A stretch of DNA of 64,000 nt from Dolichospermum flos-aquae CCAP 1403/13F (GTDB taxonomy: Bacteria > Cyanobacteriota > Cyanobacteriia > Cyanobacteriales > Nostocaceae), in assembly GCF_012516395.1 (NCBI RefSeq), contig NZ_CP051206.1, positions 2,648,501 through 2,712,500 on the forward strand, read 5' to 3'. This document shows positions 27,030 to 36,504 of this stretch, in pieces; the stretch's first letter is position 1, and each line of letters starts with the position of its first letter. The position numbers and the translations under genes are program-made. Under the pieces are notes generated by a model. That model had not been told where the DNA came from. It saw nothing but the letters and a program-made list of their open reading frames with translations, and did not search any database.

Positions 27030-28355
27030 ATGACTACCATTCAACCTGCTAAAATTACCAAGGTGCTTGCTGACTCAATTGCGGAGGAAATTGGCTTTAC
27101 AGCCGGTGATGCGATTGTGGCCATTAATGGCACAAAACCTCGTGATTTAATTGATTATCAATTTTTGTGCGCTGATGAAATTCTGGAACTAGAAGTTTTA
27201 GATGCGACAGGGAAAACCCATCATGTCGAAATTGAAAAAGATTATGATGATGATTTAGGACTGGAATTTTCAACAGCTTTATTTGATGGTTTAATTCAGT
27301 GTAATAACCGTTGTCCCTTTTGCTTTATTGATCAACAACCACCGGGAAAACGGACTAGTTTATATTTAAAAGATGATGATTACCGATTAAGCTTTTTATA
27401 TGGTTCTTATCTAACTTTAACGAATTTAACCGCGAAAGAATGGCAAAGAATTGAACAAATGCGATTATCACCTCTGTATGTTTCCGTGCATTCTACAGAA
27501 CCAGATATAAGAATTAGACTTTTAAAAAATAATCGGGGTGGAGAAATATTATCACAAATTCGCTGGTTTCAAGAACGAAGATTACAAATTCATGCTCAAG
27601 TTGTTGTCTGTCCAGGTATAAATGATGGTGAACATTTAGAAAGGACATTACAAGATCTAACATCTTTTCATCCTGGAGAATTACCAACAGTAGCATCAAT
27701 AGCAGTTGTTCCCGTGGGTTTAACGCGATTTCGTCCCCAGGAAGATGAACTCATACCTGTAACTAAGGAAAAAGCACAAGAGGTAATTTCTCAAGTTAAA
27801 TTACTCTCTCAGAAATTTCGCAAAAAATATAATTCTAGTGTAGTGTGGTTAGCTGATGAATGGTTTTTAATTGCCGGGGAAGAATTACCTAGCGAAGCTG
27901 AATATGAAGAATATCCCCAAATTGATAATGGTGTGGGTTCAATTCGCTTATTTATTAAACAATTTACCCAAACTGCAACTGAATTATTACCACCGAAAAT
28001 TACCAACCAACGCAGATTAACTTGGGTTGTCGGTAATGCAGTGGAAATAGCATTTCAACCCCTGGTACAACAATTAAATACTGTAGAAGGGTTAGAAGTG
28101 AATATGCGGGCTTTATGTAGCGATTATTGGGGACAGAGTATCAGTGTTACTGGGTTATTAACGGGACATGATTTACTGTTAAATCTTCAAGGACAAGATT
28201 TAGGAGAAGGAATTTTATTACCTAGTGTCATGCTTAAACATGGGGAACTGGTATTTTTAGATGATATGACGGTTGCAGAAGTATCCCAACAATTAAATGT
28301 CAGTATTTTCCCTGTGGCGGGAGTTGAGGAATTAATCAATACTTGTCTTCAATAG
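27030..28355 (+). CDS. Cyanobacterial radical-SAM FeS protein (DUF512 family)
   Basis: 441 residues. An N-terminal PDZ-like module (about 8-60, LADSIAEEIGFTAGDAIVAINGTKP) precedes a radical-SAM cluster motif CNNRCPFC (Cx3Cx2C) near residue 91-98, then a partial radical-SAM barrel (VSVHSTEPDIRIRLLKN, GGEILSQI) and a C-terminal DUF512 domain. This matches the protein family annotated as putative FeS-containing cyanobacterial oxidoreductase (TIGR03279, from memory). The reaction is unknown. It stands alone, with a repeat cluster on its 5' side. Confidence 0.88.
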   Translation: MTTIQPAKITKVLADSIAEEIGFTAGDAIVAINGTKPRDLIDYQFLCADEILELEVLDATGKTHHVEIEKDYDDDLGLEFSTALFDGLIQCNNRCPFCFIDQQPPGKRTSLYLKDDDYRLSFLYGSYLTLTNLTAKEWQRIEQMRLSPLYVSVHSTEPDIRIRLLKNNRGGEILSQIRWFQERRLQIHAQVVVCPGINDGEHLERTLQDLTSFHPGELPTVASIAVVPVGLTRFRPQEDELIPVTKEKAQEVISQVKLLSQKFRKKYNSSVVWLADEWFLIAGEELPSEAEYEEYPQIDNGVGSIRLFIKQFTQTATELLPPKITNQRRLTWVVGNAVEIAFQPLVQQLNTVEGLEVNMRALCSDYWGQSISVTGLLTGHDLLLNLQGQDLGEGILLPSVMLKHGELVFLDDMTVAEVSQQLNVSIFPVAGVEELINTCLQ

Positions 28356-28542
28356 GATTGATGATTTACGTAGGTGAACACAATAAAACCAAACTGTGTA
28401 AAGAAACGTAAAATCGCTGAAAACTTCTTTATTCTTGTCTCTTGCCTATTGCCTCAAGCCTAGTGCTATAACGACAATTTTCAACGCCAACCTACTTACA
28501 AGAGTCTTTCCTATTCAACAACTAACAACTAACAACTGACTA

Positions 28543-29769
28543 ATGAGTACAAAAACAAAAATTTTAGTTATTGAAGATGAAAAATCAGTGCGGGAAAATC
28601 TAATAGATTTGCTAGAAGCTGAGAATTTTGAAGTTGTTGCTGCTGCTAATGGGAGAATAGGCTTAAATATGGCTATGTCAGAATATCCAGATTTAATTCT
28701 CTGTGATATGATGATGCCAGAATTAGACGGTTATGGCGTATTAACAGCATTGCGGCAAGAGCCATCAATATCAACTATTCCTTTCATTTTTTTAACTGCT
28801 AACTCGGCTAAATCTGATTTCCGTCAAGGGATGAATATGGGAGCAGATGATTACCTGACTAAGTCATTTACCAGGGCTGAATTATTGAGTGCTATCCTAA
28901 ATAAGTTGAAAAATTATGCAAATTTAAAGAAGAATTTATTGGCTAATATTAATAAATTAACACCAAGAATGCAGTTGGTTTTAAATAATTTAAAAATAGC
29001 AATAAGAGAGAAAAATTTTGCAGATTTTGAGCTTCATTATCAACCAATTACCGATATTAATACTGGCAAAATTACCGCCGCAGAAAGTCTATTACGGTGG
29101 ACAAATACGGAACTAGGAAGAGTATCACCACAGGAATTTATTCCTTTAGCAGAGACTAATGGATTAATTATTGATATTGGTAAATGGGTGTTAAATAGAG
29201 TTTGTCAGCAAATGCAAACTTGGCAAAATATTGGCATTTACAACTTAACCATAGCGGTTAATATCTCATCAATTGAATTTAATCAACCAGATTTAATTCC
29301 CCAAATTATCAATTTGATATCTAGCCATAATATTCAATCAAATTGTTTAGAGCTTGAACTAACAGAAAGAATGATTATGGAAGATGTGGATATGGCAAGA
29401 GTAGCTATGAATAAACTACGCTCTTTAGGGGTAAAGATTGCCCTGGATGATTTTGGTGTTAGTAATAATTCATTGCTTACTCTCAAGCAATTACCAATGG
29501 ATACACTCAAAATTGATCGTGATTTTATCCAAAATATTAATGATGATTACCGCAAAGCAGCAATTACAAAAAACTTGATTCAACTAGGACATGATTTGCA
29601 GCTAAAAATTATTGCTGAAGGGGTAGAAACTGAAGCAGAACTAGCATTTTTACGAGAAAATAACTGTGATGCTATTCAAGGCTTTATCTGTAGTCCACCA
29701 TTACCTGCATTAGAATTCCAGAAGCTCTTATTGACGAATAAATCTTTATTTATTTATCCTAATGGTTAG
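28543..29769 (+). CDS. Response regulator with EAL (c-di-GMP phosphodiesterase) output
   Basis: 408 residues. A REC domain at about 4-122 has the acidic pair EDE and phospho-acceptor Asp in LILCDMMMPE (near 54), T in FIFLTAN, and K in YLTKSF. A linker helix leads to an EAL domain from about 155: the EAL motif reads AESLLRW (Glu kept), followed by NISSIEF, ELELTERMIM, DDFGVSNNSL, TLKIDRDFI and IIAEGVETEAE. The metal-binding and catalytic acidic residues appear present, so c-di-GMP hydrolysis is likely. It is 168 bases from a GGDEF protein of opposite expected activity. No histidine kinase is adjacent. Confidence 0.92.
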   Translation: MSTKTKILVIEDEKSVRENLIDLLEAENFEVVAAANGRIGLNMAMSEYPDLILCDMMMPELDGYGVLTALRQEPSISTIPFIFLTANSAKSDFRQGMNMGADDYLTKSFTRAELLSAILNKLKNYANLKKNLLANINKLTPRMQLVLNNLKIAIREKNFADFELHYQPITDINTGKITAAESLLRWTNTELGRVSPQEFIPLAETNGLIIDIGKWVLNRVCQQMQTWQNIGIYNLTIAVNISSIEFNQPDLIPQIINLISSHNIQSNCLELELTERMIMEDVDMARVAMNKLRSLGVKIALDDFGVSNNSLLTLKQLPMDTLKIDRDFIQNINDDYRKAAITKNLIQLGHDLQLKIIAEGVETEAELAFLRENNCDAIQGFICSPPLPALEFQKLLLTNKSLFIYPNG

Positions 29770-29890
29770 AATAGATTTATCAAGAATTTAAAATGAATGA
29801 AACCGAAATTAAGATGGCATCCAATCTGAGTATAACTTCTTCCCATGCAGACGACAGCGTCTCGAAAGAGGAAATTGGTTAAGATTGGCA

Positions 29891-29927
29891 CTCTCAGGGC
29901 TAAAGACACGCTCGTTTCCCACTTACC
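29891..29927 (+). promoter_or_regulatory. Conserved 5' leader element shared with the SLH-protein gene
   Basis: CTCTCAGGG, a 7-9-base spacer, then CGCTCGTTTCCCACTTACC, ending 10 bases before the ATG at 29938, as at 17832-17795 before the SLH gene. Just upstream are two small hairpins, GACG-acag-CGTC and CTC-GAAA-GAG (near 29849-29871). The spacer differs by one base between the two copies, which would shift any peptide frame, so conservation is of DNA or RNA rather than protein. Confidence 0.55.
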
Positions 29928-29937
29928 GCGAGGTTTT

Positions 29938-32934
29938 ATGAATTCTCCCTCCCTTAATTGGTTCGCTAAAATATTCATCAAAGTCCCGCTAAAAACCTTG
30001 TTGATAGTGCCATTTGTTTTGCAAACCGTGGTGGTAGTAACACTGGTGGGTTATTTTTCCTACCGTAGTGGACAGGAGGCTGTGGAAAATCTAGCAGATC
30101 AATTAATGATAGAGGTAGGCGATCGCATTGAACAACATTTAGATAGTTATTTAGGCAAAGCCCAGGAAATCAACCGCACTAATGTAGATGCTTTCGAGTC
30201 AGGAGTCTTAGATTTAAATGATTTTAACGCCCTGGGAAAATATTTTTATCGTCAGGTGCGATCTTTCAATTTTGCCTATGTTAACTTTGGCACTAAAGAG
30301 GGAGGATTTATCGGTGCTGGTTATGGGCTGGGTAATAAATTGGACATTGCAGAAATTCCCATATCTGATCAAAGCAAAATCCGCTCCTACTCAGTAAATT
30401 ACCGGGGTAATCGGCTCAAGTTAGCAGCTACTCTCAAAAACCCGCAAACTAATAATGCTGCTTGGTATTTAGATGCAGTTAAAGCTGGTAAGCCGATTTG
30501 GAGTTCAATTTACACTTGGGGAGATTTACCTGATAACATCAGTATTTCCGCCAGCACTCCAGTTTATGACCAGCAGAAAGGATTATTAGGTGTACTTGGT
30601 ATTGATCTCGAACTTTCGCAAATTAGTAAATTTCTGAGAAACCTGGATTATGGAAAATCAGGTCATATTTTTATTATCGAGCGATCAGGGTTGATTGTTG
30701 CTAGTTCCCAAGGTGAATCTTCTGCCCCTACTGTCAATGGCAAAGCGACAAGATTACAAGCCCTGCATAGCCATGAACCTGTGATTCGTGACATAACTCA
30801 GGATTTAATCCAGCGGTTTGGCAATTTGCAAGCTATCTCCAAAACCCAACTTTTTCACCCGTCTTTGTCACAAAAACTCTTTGTGAGAGTGACACCATAC
30901 CGCGACGATTACGGCTTAGATTGGCTCGTGGTGACGGTGATTCCGAAATCGGAATTTATGGCAGAAATTCATGCTAATGCCCACAGAACCCTGATTCTTT
31001 GTAGTTTATCACTGCTAATTGCTGTGGGAACGGGTAGTTTCACTGCAAACTGGATAGCTAAACCAATTTTACGCTTGAGTCGAGCTAGTCAAGCTATGTC
31101 CAAAGGAGTATGGCAAGAGTCTTTATCTGAAGATATAACAATTGCAGAACTCAAGGTTTTAGCAACATCCTTTAACCAGATGTCCACTCAAGTCAAAAAA
31201 GCTTTTCAGGAATCAGAAACTAAATTTTCGACCATTTTTCATACTACTCCTGACCCTGTTTGGATTGCCACCTTAGCAGAAGGAAAATTTTTGAATGTTA
31301 ATGAAAGTTTTTGCCAATTTTGGGGAGATACACCAGAAAATATCCTTGGCAAAACCAGTGGGCAATTAGGATTGTGGAAGAATATAGAGAACTTACACCA
31401 CTTCAAAGAGAGACTAATTAATGAAGGCAGTATCCTCAATTTTAAACTGGTAATTTGTACTCAATCCCAGCAAACTAAAACCGTTCTCATCTCAGCTAAG
31501 GTGCAATACTTGGGTGAACAGGATTGTCTGATTGGTGTCATCAGAGATGTTAGCGATCTCTACGATGAACTTCGTTTACGCAAACAGACAGAAATCGCCT
31601 TGCACAAAAGTGAAGCTATGTTGTTAGAAGCCCAGCAGCTTGCTCACATTGGTAACTGGGACTATGATGTGATCACAGGTAAAATTACTTGGTCTACTCA
31701 GCTATTCCAGATTTTAGGACGTGACCAGACACTGGGTGAACCTACTTACGAAGAAATTCTCCGGCTTCACTATCCCCAAGATGCCGAACAGTTACACCAG
31801 GCAGTTGAGCGATCGCTCTCTACAGGAGAATCCTATCAATTGGAACTGAGGGTTGTCAAGGCAGATGGCTCTTTTCAGTATACAGAAGCTAGAGGCAAGG
31901 CCGAACTCAATGCCCAAAGACAAGTGATTCGGCTGTTTGGCACAACCCAAGACATTACTGAGCGCAGACAAATAGAAGATCAACTGCGAGCAAGTCAGCA
32001 TTTTATTGAACAGATTACAGAACTAACGCCAAACCTACTGTATATTTACGACCATATCGAACAGCGTAATGTTTACATAAATCGTTCTGTTGCCGAAACA
32101 TTGGGCTATTCTGCCACAGCGATTCAGTCCATGGGAGCTAACTTGTTTCCTATTATTTGTCATCCCGATGATCTATATCTGGTCTATCAGTCCATGCAAC
32201 AGCTTCATAGTCTGCAAGATCGTGAGTTCGTGGAAATAGAGTATCGCGTTAAGAATGCTCAAGGGCAATGGTGTTGGCTTTATAGTCGAGATATGGTGTT
32301 TTCTAGAACTGCGGATGGTAGGCTAAAGCAAACTTTAGGAACGTCCCAAGATATCAGCAAACGCAAAAAAGTAGAATTAGCCTTGCGAGAAGCAGAATAT
32401 AACCTCAGATTAGCAAATCAGGAACTGGAAAAACTAGTGAATATTGATGGGTTAACGCAAATTGCCAATCGTCGCTGTTTTGATCATCGTTTAGAGCAAG
32501 AATGGCAGCGACTATACCGAGAACAGGAATTTTTATCTTTATTGTTATTTGATGTTGATTATTTTAAACGCTATAATGATGCCTACGGTCATCTACTAGG
32601 GGATGAATGCTTGATTAAAATTGCTCAGTCTGTACAACAGGTTATATTCCGTCCGGCGGATTTATTGGCTCGCTATGGTGGGGAAGAATTTGTGGTTATT
32701 TTACCCAATACTGACATTGATGGGACGATGGTGATCGCTCAACGAATTCATACTGCAATTCAAGATTTAGCAATTCCTCATCAAGCCTCGAAAGTAAGTA
32801 ATATAGTTACTATTAGTATCGGCATTAGCAGTTTGATACCTACTTCCGAATTATCACCATCAAACCTGATTGAACAAGCTGATCAAGCACTCTATCGAGC
32901 TAAACAACAGGGACGCAATCAGTCTGTACTGTGA
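29938..32934 (+). CDS. Membrane-bound diguanylate cyclase: Cache-HAMP-PAS-PAS-PAS-GGDEF
   Basis: 998 residues from the ATG at 29938 (MNSPSLNWFAKIF). An ATG 93 bases upstream is open, but its extra residues are only the leader element. TM1 (about 18-42), an extracytoplasmic Cache-type sensor (about 50-335), TM2 (about 347-370), HAMP (to about 425), three PAS domains (about 430-550, 565-690, 695-820), then GGDEF (about 830-995). The active site reads GGEEF, competent for GTP to c-di-GMP conversion. An inhibitory I-site RPAD lies five residues before it, so product feedback is expected. Likely partner of the preceding REC-EAL protein. Confidence 0.93.
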   Translation: MNSPSLNWFAKIFIKVPLKTLLIVPFVLQTVVVVTLVGYFSYRSGQEAVENLADQLMIEVGDRIEQHLDSYLGKAQEINRTNVDAFESGVLDLNDFNALGKYFYRQVRSFNFAYVNFGTKEGGFIGAGYGLGNKLDIAEIPISDQSKIRSYSVNYRGNRLKLAATLKNPQTNNAAWYLDAVKAGKPIWSSIYTWGDLPDNISISASTPVYDQQKGLLGVLGIDLELSQISKFLRNLDYGKSGHIFIIERSGLIVASSQGESSAPTVNGKATRLQALHSHEPVIRDITQDLIQRFGNLQAISKTQLFHPSLSQKLFVRVTPYRDDYGLDWLVVTVIPKSEFMAEIHANAHRTLILCSLSLLIAVGTGSFTANWIAKPILRLSRASQAMSKGVWQESLSEDITIAELKVLATSFNQMSTQVKKAFQESETKFSTIFHTTPDPVWIATLAEGKFLNVNESFCQFWGDTPENILGKTSGQLGLWKNIENLHHFKERLINEGSILNFKLVICTQSQQTKTVLISAKVQYLGEQDCLIGVIRDVSDLYDELRLRKQTEIALHKSEAMLLEAQQLAHIGNWDYDVITGKITWSTQLFQILGRDQTLGEPTYEEILRLHYPQDAEQLHQAVERSLSTGESYQLELRVVKADGSFQYTEARGKAELNAQRQVIRLFGTTQDITERRQIEDQLRASQHFIEQITELTPNLLYIYDHIEQRNVYINRSVAETLGYSATAIQSMGANLFPIICHPDDLYLVYQSMQQLHSLQDREFVEIEYRVKNAQGQWCWLYSRDMVFSRTADGRLKQTLGTSQDISKRKKVELALREAEYNLRLANQELEKLVNIDGLTQIANRRCFDHRLEQEWQRLYREQEFLSLLLFDVDYFKRYNDAYGHLLGDECLIKIAQSVQQVIFRPADLLARYGGEEFVVILPNTDIDGTMVIAQRIHTAIQDLAIPHQASKVSNIVTISIGISSLIPTSELSPSNLIEQADQALYRAKQQGRNQSVL

Positions 32935-32988
32935 TTTTTGGGATTTTGATGATTTTGATGATTTTTTATTAATGACTCCTGATTCCTC

Positions 32989-33747
32989 CTAAAACCATCC
33001 TTCTTGTTCGAGGGTTTCGATTAATTGTAAACCGCGAGGATCTCCTACGCCTAGAAGTGAGGCTTTGGTATCTGCTCTCACTCCTAAATCTTTATCTTCG
33101 GCAAAAGCTTGGATTAATGCGTCTATAGCTGTGGCATAGACGACGTTAGATGGTAATTCTTTACAAAGCTGGCCAATTGTCCAAGCTGAGTTACTTCGCA
33201 CAGCGGCGATGGGGTCTGTAACTAAGGCTTCAATTAGGGCAGGAATTGCGCCGACGATGGCTTCATAACCTACTTCTGTCATCTGTGCTAGGGCGCTGGC
33301 TGCCCAGAGACGGACGGCGGGAATATCGGTTCTCAGGGCATTAGTGAGGGGTGCTAAGGAACGGCGATCGCGGCAATTACCCAAAGCCCAAACTACACCT
33401 TTACGAACATAACCATTAAAATCGCGGTTAAGTTGCATAATCAACGGTTCTACGGCTTCCTTGGCGGGGTTGCGACCAATACCGTAAGCTGCACTGACTC
33501 GCACTAGGGGACAATTATCTGTTAAAAGATGGATGAGATAAGGTGTTGCCCGTTCATCTTGAATATCACAAAAAGCACGCGCTGCTAACATCCGTTGTTG
33601 AGGCTGGGGATTTTCTAAAAGTACCAGCATTAATTCAGGATCAGGTTTTTCCACTTCTGATTCATCAGCAAGTGGTTCTATTTTATCTAAGGGGCTTCCT
33701 AGCTCCGCTTCGGTATCGAGTAGGCTGAGTTCGTATTCGTCGTACAT
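32989..33747 (-). CDS. HEAT-repeat protein (PBS-lyase-like repeats)
   Basis: 252 residues made mainly of about five E-Z/HEAT-like units from residue 40: ERATPYLIHLLTDNCPLVRVSAAYGIG, EAVEPLIMQLNRDFNGYVRKGVVWALG and DRRSLAPLTNALRTDIPAVR are the clearest. The repeats form an alpha solenoid. Relatives include phycobilin lyase subunits, but I see no lyase-specific feature and no phycobiliprotein genes nearby, so a scaffold role is all that can be said. The acidic N-terminus (about 1-40) is not repeat-like. Confidence 0.85.
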   Translation of the reverse strand: MYDEYELSLLDTEAELGSPLDKIEPLADESEVEKPDPELMLVLLENPQPQQRMLAARAFCDIQDERATPYLIHLLTDNCPLVRVSAAYGIGRNPAKEAVEPLIMQLNRDFNGYVRKGVVWALGNCRDRRSLAPLTNALRTDIPAVRLWAASALAQMTEVGYEAIVGAIPALIEALVTDPIAAVRSNSAWTIGQLCKELPSNVVYATAIDALIQAFAEDKDLGVRADTKASLLGVGDPRGLQLIETLEQEGWF

Positions 33748-33789
33748 AATTATTTCACTGTAACCCTATTCCCCGTTCCCTGTTCCCTG

Positions 33790-34359
33790 TTAAGAGTTCC
33801 CTAACTCAAGTGATTTTACCATCCAGAGGGATTGTTCTTGATAACCAAGTTGATGATAAAGATTTAATGCGGGTGTATTTGACTGAAATACTTGTAGTCC
33901 GATTTGGCGATCACCTTTTTGTGTAGCCCAATCTTCTATATAAGCCATCAATCCCTTACCAATGCCTCTGTGTCTATATTCTGGGATGACGTAGAGGAGA
34001 AAGATGTGCGGATGGCGATCGCCACTAACCTGATCTATCGCATTCCCCACCCATAAACAAGCTACGGGTGATTGGTAATTGGTAATTGGTGATTGGTGAA
34101 GAATTTCCTCCCCTACCTCCCCTACCTCCCCTACCTCCCCTACCTCCCCTACCTCCCCTACCTCTTCATAAACCCACCATACAGGGGTATCACGACAGAA
34201 GTATTGCTCAACTGTATGTGCCAAGTGGGAAAAATCTTGATCAGGGAATTGTTCTTGGTAACTCCTTTGCATAAACTTAACCAAGAGGGCTTTATCGAGA
34301 GTAGAACCTTGGCGAAAAGAATAGCCTGGAAGTAAATTCACAATAGACCTATTCCCCAA
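33790..34359 (-). CDS. GNAT family N-acetyltransferase with (EVG)n insertion
   Basis: 189 residues from TTG at 34359; GTG at 34341 (VNLLPGYSFRQGS) is an alternative and there is no ATG. The GNAT core is clear: motif A IFLLYVIPEYRHRGIGKGLMAYIEDWA with the R-x-x-G-x-G acetyl-CoA loop, and motif B ALNLYHQLGYQEQS. Between the first helices and strand 4 it carries EVG repeated six times plus HQSPITNYQSPV, encoded by a 9-bp minisatellite and an ATTGGTAATTGG repeat. This insertion sits in a loop position and may be tolerated. The start lies next to the stop of the small membrane protein upstream, so the two are probably co-transcribed. Confidence 0.8.
   Translation of the reverse strand: MGNRSIVNLLPGYSFRQGSTLDKALLVKFMQRSYQEQFPDQDFSHLAHTVEQYFCRDTPVWWVYEEVGEVGEVGEVGEVGEVGEEILHQSPITNYQSPVACLWVGNAIDQVSGDRHPHIFLLYVIPEYRHRGIGKGLMAYIEDWATQKGDRQIGLQVFQSNTPALNLYHQLGYQEQSLWMVKSLELGNS
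34111..34164. repeat. 9-bp minisatellite, six perfect copies, in a coding region
   Basis: CCCTACCTC repeated six times without error, encoding EVG units on the minus strand. The unit length is a multiple of three, so copy-number changes keep the acetyltransferase frame. Confidence 0.95.
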
Positions 34360-34497
34360 TTACTTAATTATTATCCCAATGGGGGCAGGGGCTGCCATAT
34401 CGGAGGGTAAAAAGATGCGGGCGCTGACTGCTACTAAGGCAAAGGTAAATATCAAGATTGCCAGGATTGGGGCGATGTATTGACGAAGAATAGCCAT
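34360..34497 (-). CDS. Small single-span membrane protein, 45 residues
   Basis: MAILRQYIAPILAILIFTFA opens the protein and ALVAVSARIFLPSDMAAPAPI follows closely, ending in GIIIK. One transmembrane helix (about 8-26) with a short proline/alanine-rich tail is the layout of small thylakoid or photosystem accessory subunits, but I cannot match it to a named Psb, Pet or Ndh subunit. The ATG at 34495-34497 is in a clear gap between genes, and the stop touches the start of the acetyltransferase gene. Confidence 0.7.
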   Translation of the reverse strand: MAILRQYIAPILAILIFTFALVAVSARIFLPSDMAAPAPIGIIIK

Positions 34498-34570
34498 GTT
34501 GTTGATTGTAAATAAATAGCAGAAGTTATTGAATTGATTCTAGCAATTATTTGGGTTTAGCAAAGCATTG

Positions 34571-34975
34571 CTATGATTGCTGATCCTGGTCTAATTCATT
34601 TAAGACTTTTTCACAGTACCAATTTTCGGGCATTCCCGGAACGTTTTGTTTGGCTTGTTCAATTAGTCTTTCCGCTGCCGCTACGTCCCCAGATAATCTA
34701 GCGATGAGGCGATTTTTGAGGTAGTTGCCGGTCACTTCTTCATCTGGTTGGTTGGGGATGGTGGGACTGATGACTTGCAGCGGTTCACGGCGCAGTTGCC
34801 AAAATAATACGTAATAAAGTGTCCCAAAAATTAGAATCAAGCTAATAGTTCCCAAGAGTGTGAGGAAATTAAAAGCCAGATTTTGTAAAACTAATTGTGA
34901 GAGGACATAGCCCAGTAATAGACCTGTGACTATCAGAACGAATGTACCGACAAGAATAACTACTTGTGTTCCCAT
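34571..34975 (-). CDS. Conserved-type membrane protein of unknown function
   Basis: 134 residues: two transmembrane segments (about 4-28 and 36-58), then a cytoplasmic part with NYLKNRLIARLSGDVAAAERLIEQAKQNVPGMPENWYCEKVLNELDQ, which looks like a helical hairpin. I do not recognise the function. It starts inside the 3' end of the AmpG-like gene (16-bp overlap), so translation is coupled and a role linked to that permease or the envelope is plausible. Confidence 0.75.
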   Translation of the reverse strand: MGTQVVILVGTFVLIVTGLLLGYVLSQLVLQNLAFNFLTLLGTISLILIFGTLYYVLFWQLRREPLQVISPTIPNQPDEEVTGNYLKNRLIARLSGDVAAAERLIEQAKQNVPGMPENWYCEKVLNELDQDQQS

Positions 34976-36489
34976 ATATCTTCTTCTTCTAGTCCTGGTC
35001 TAGTTGCTGCCAATACTTTGGGATTCCAAGGGGCAACAATAGGTAATAGTAGCAAACCAGGTAGCGCCGCCACAAGAGAAAGTAAGAAAAATGTCGGCCA
35101 ACCTGTGGCTTTTGCCCAACTTCCTGCGGGTGCGGAAAGTACGTCTCGACTAATGGCCATGAGGCTGGAGAATAACGCAAACTGGGTGGTTGTGAATCGG
35201 TGGTTACAGAGACGCATTAAAAAGGCGACTGTAGCGACTGTGACTAATCCAGCCGAGAAGTTTTCAATATTTACGGCTATGACTAACAGGGAATAATCTT
35301 TTTTATCAGCGATGCCTTCGGCGCGCGGAGCTATCGCTAGGGCATAATAACCTAAGTTACTCAATAATTGCAGCCCCCCAAATACCCACAAACTGCGATT
35401 TAAGTTAATTTTGGTCATGATCACACCCCCAGCTAATACGCCGACGGTGGTGGCAAGAAATCCCATTCCTGCTTGAATTGCGCCGATTTCGGTTTTGGTA
35501 AAGTCTATTTCTCTCAGAAATAAGTTGGCTGTGATGCCGACGAGGGAATCACCTAGTTTATAAAGTAATATAAAACCTAGTGTTAAACTCGCTTGTTTGA
35601 TACCAAAGCGGTGAAAAAATTCTTTGAAAGGTAGGAAAATAGCTGTTTGTAAGTTTTCAGGTGGACTATCTTCGCTAACTTCATTTAGGAGGGAGTTTGG
35701 TAATAATACGGATGTCGTTATCCAAGCCACTAATAATCCTGCTAATAACCAATAAAATACAGGTTGGGGAATGAAGCCGACAAAAACGCCAGCTATTAAC
35801 CCTGCTACTAGTAACGTGATCATGACTATAAAAATCACGTCTTTTCCAGAAATGGGGGCTTGTTGTGTTTTATTTTGTAGTTTGTGTTCTGCGGGCGACC
35901 ACAAAGTAGTAAATATACTTCCCGCCATAATCACTGCCATGAGCAAATATACTACATTCCAAGGTAGATAATCTGCTAACACTAAGGCGAGGGAACTGGT
36001 AATAAATAGGGCGATCCGGTAGCCTAATACCCACACAGATGCCCCTGGTTGCGCCTCTAGGGGGTTTAAAATGTCTGTCCGGTAGGCATCACCAGCGATG
36101 TCCTGAGTGGCACTGAGGAAGGTAATAATTAGGCAATTGATGGCGAGGATTTGTAATACTTGTTCACTTTGGGCTGGTTGTTGAAGGGCAAGGGCAGCGA
36201 TCGCTAATACTAACCCAATTTGGGTAATAATTAACCAACCTCTTCTCCCACCTAATAATGGTGGTGTAAATCTATCTAATAGCGGCGACCAGAGAAATTT
36301 TAAGGAATAAGGTAAACTTAATAAACCAAATAAGGTGATTTTGGCAATATCAACTTTGGCATCTTGCATCCATAGTTGTAGGGTTCTACTCGTGAGGAAT
36401 AGTGGTAAACCTGATGCAAAACCTAGTAATAATAAAGCACCCATTTTCTGGCTTTGGAAGGCCTGTCGGAGTGCTTGAATTTCTTTCAT
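34960..36489 (-). CDS. AmpG-like MFS permease (muropeptide transporter family)
   Basis: 509 residues with about 12-14 hydrophobic segments. The N-terminus (GALLLLGFASGLPLFLTSRTLQLWMQDAKVDIAKITLFGLLSLPYSLKFLWSPLLDR) is the AmpG signature, and SATQDIAGDAYRTDIL follows in the central region, as in AmpG homologues. AmpG imports anhydro-muropeptides for cell-wall recycling in Gram-negatives; substrate in cyanobacteria is unproven. A polar loop of about 30 residues near 250-290 separates the two halves. Only 15 bases separate it from dndE upstream, so it may be read through from the dnd operon although functionally unrelated. Confidence 0.87.
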   Translation of the reverse strand: MKEIQALRQAFQSQKMGALLLLGFASGLPLFLTSRTLQLWMQDAKVDIAKITLFGLLSLPYSLKFLWSPLLDRFTPPLLGGRRGWLIITQIGLVLAIAALALQQPAQSEQVLQILAINCLIITFLSATQDIAGDAYRTDILNPLEAQPGASVWVLGYRIALFITSSLALVLADYLPWNVVYLLMAVIMAGSIFTTLWSPAEHKLQNKTQQAPISGKDVIFIVMITLLVAGLIAGVFVGFIPQPVFYWLLAGLLVAWITTSVLLPNSLLNEVSEDSPPENLQTAIFLPFKEFFHRFGIKQASLTLGFILLYKLGDSLVGITANLFLREIDFTKTEIGAIQAGMGFLATTVGVLAGGVIMTKINLNRSLWVFGGLQLLSNLGYYALAIAPRAEGIADKKDYSLLVIAVNIENFSAGLVTVATVAFLMRLCNHRFTTTQFALFSSLMAISRDVLSAPAGSWAKATGWPTFFLLSLVAALPGLLLLPIVAPWNPKVLAATRPGLEEEDIWEHK

Positions 36490-36504
36490 ACAATAAGTGC
36501 AAAA

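Noticed and set aside
29849-29937. c-di-GMP (GEMM) riboswitch before the diguanylate cyclase
   Set aside because: A GAAA-tetraloop hairpin and CAGGGC are suggestive, but the rest of the GEMM consensus is absent and the conserved block lies too close to the ATG.
34086-34335. Plus-strand proline/leucine/tyrosine-rich frames
   Set aside because: Antisense readings of the minisatellite inside the acetyltransferase gene.
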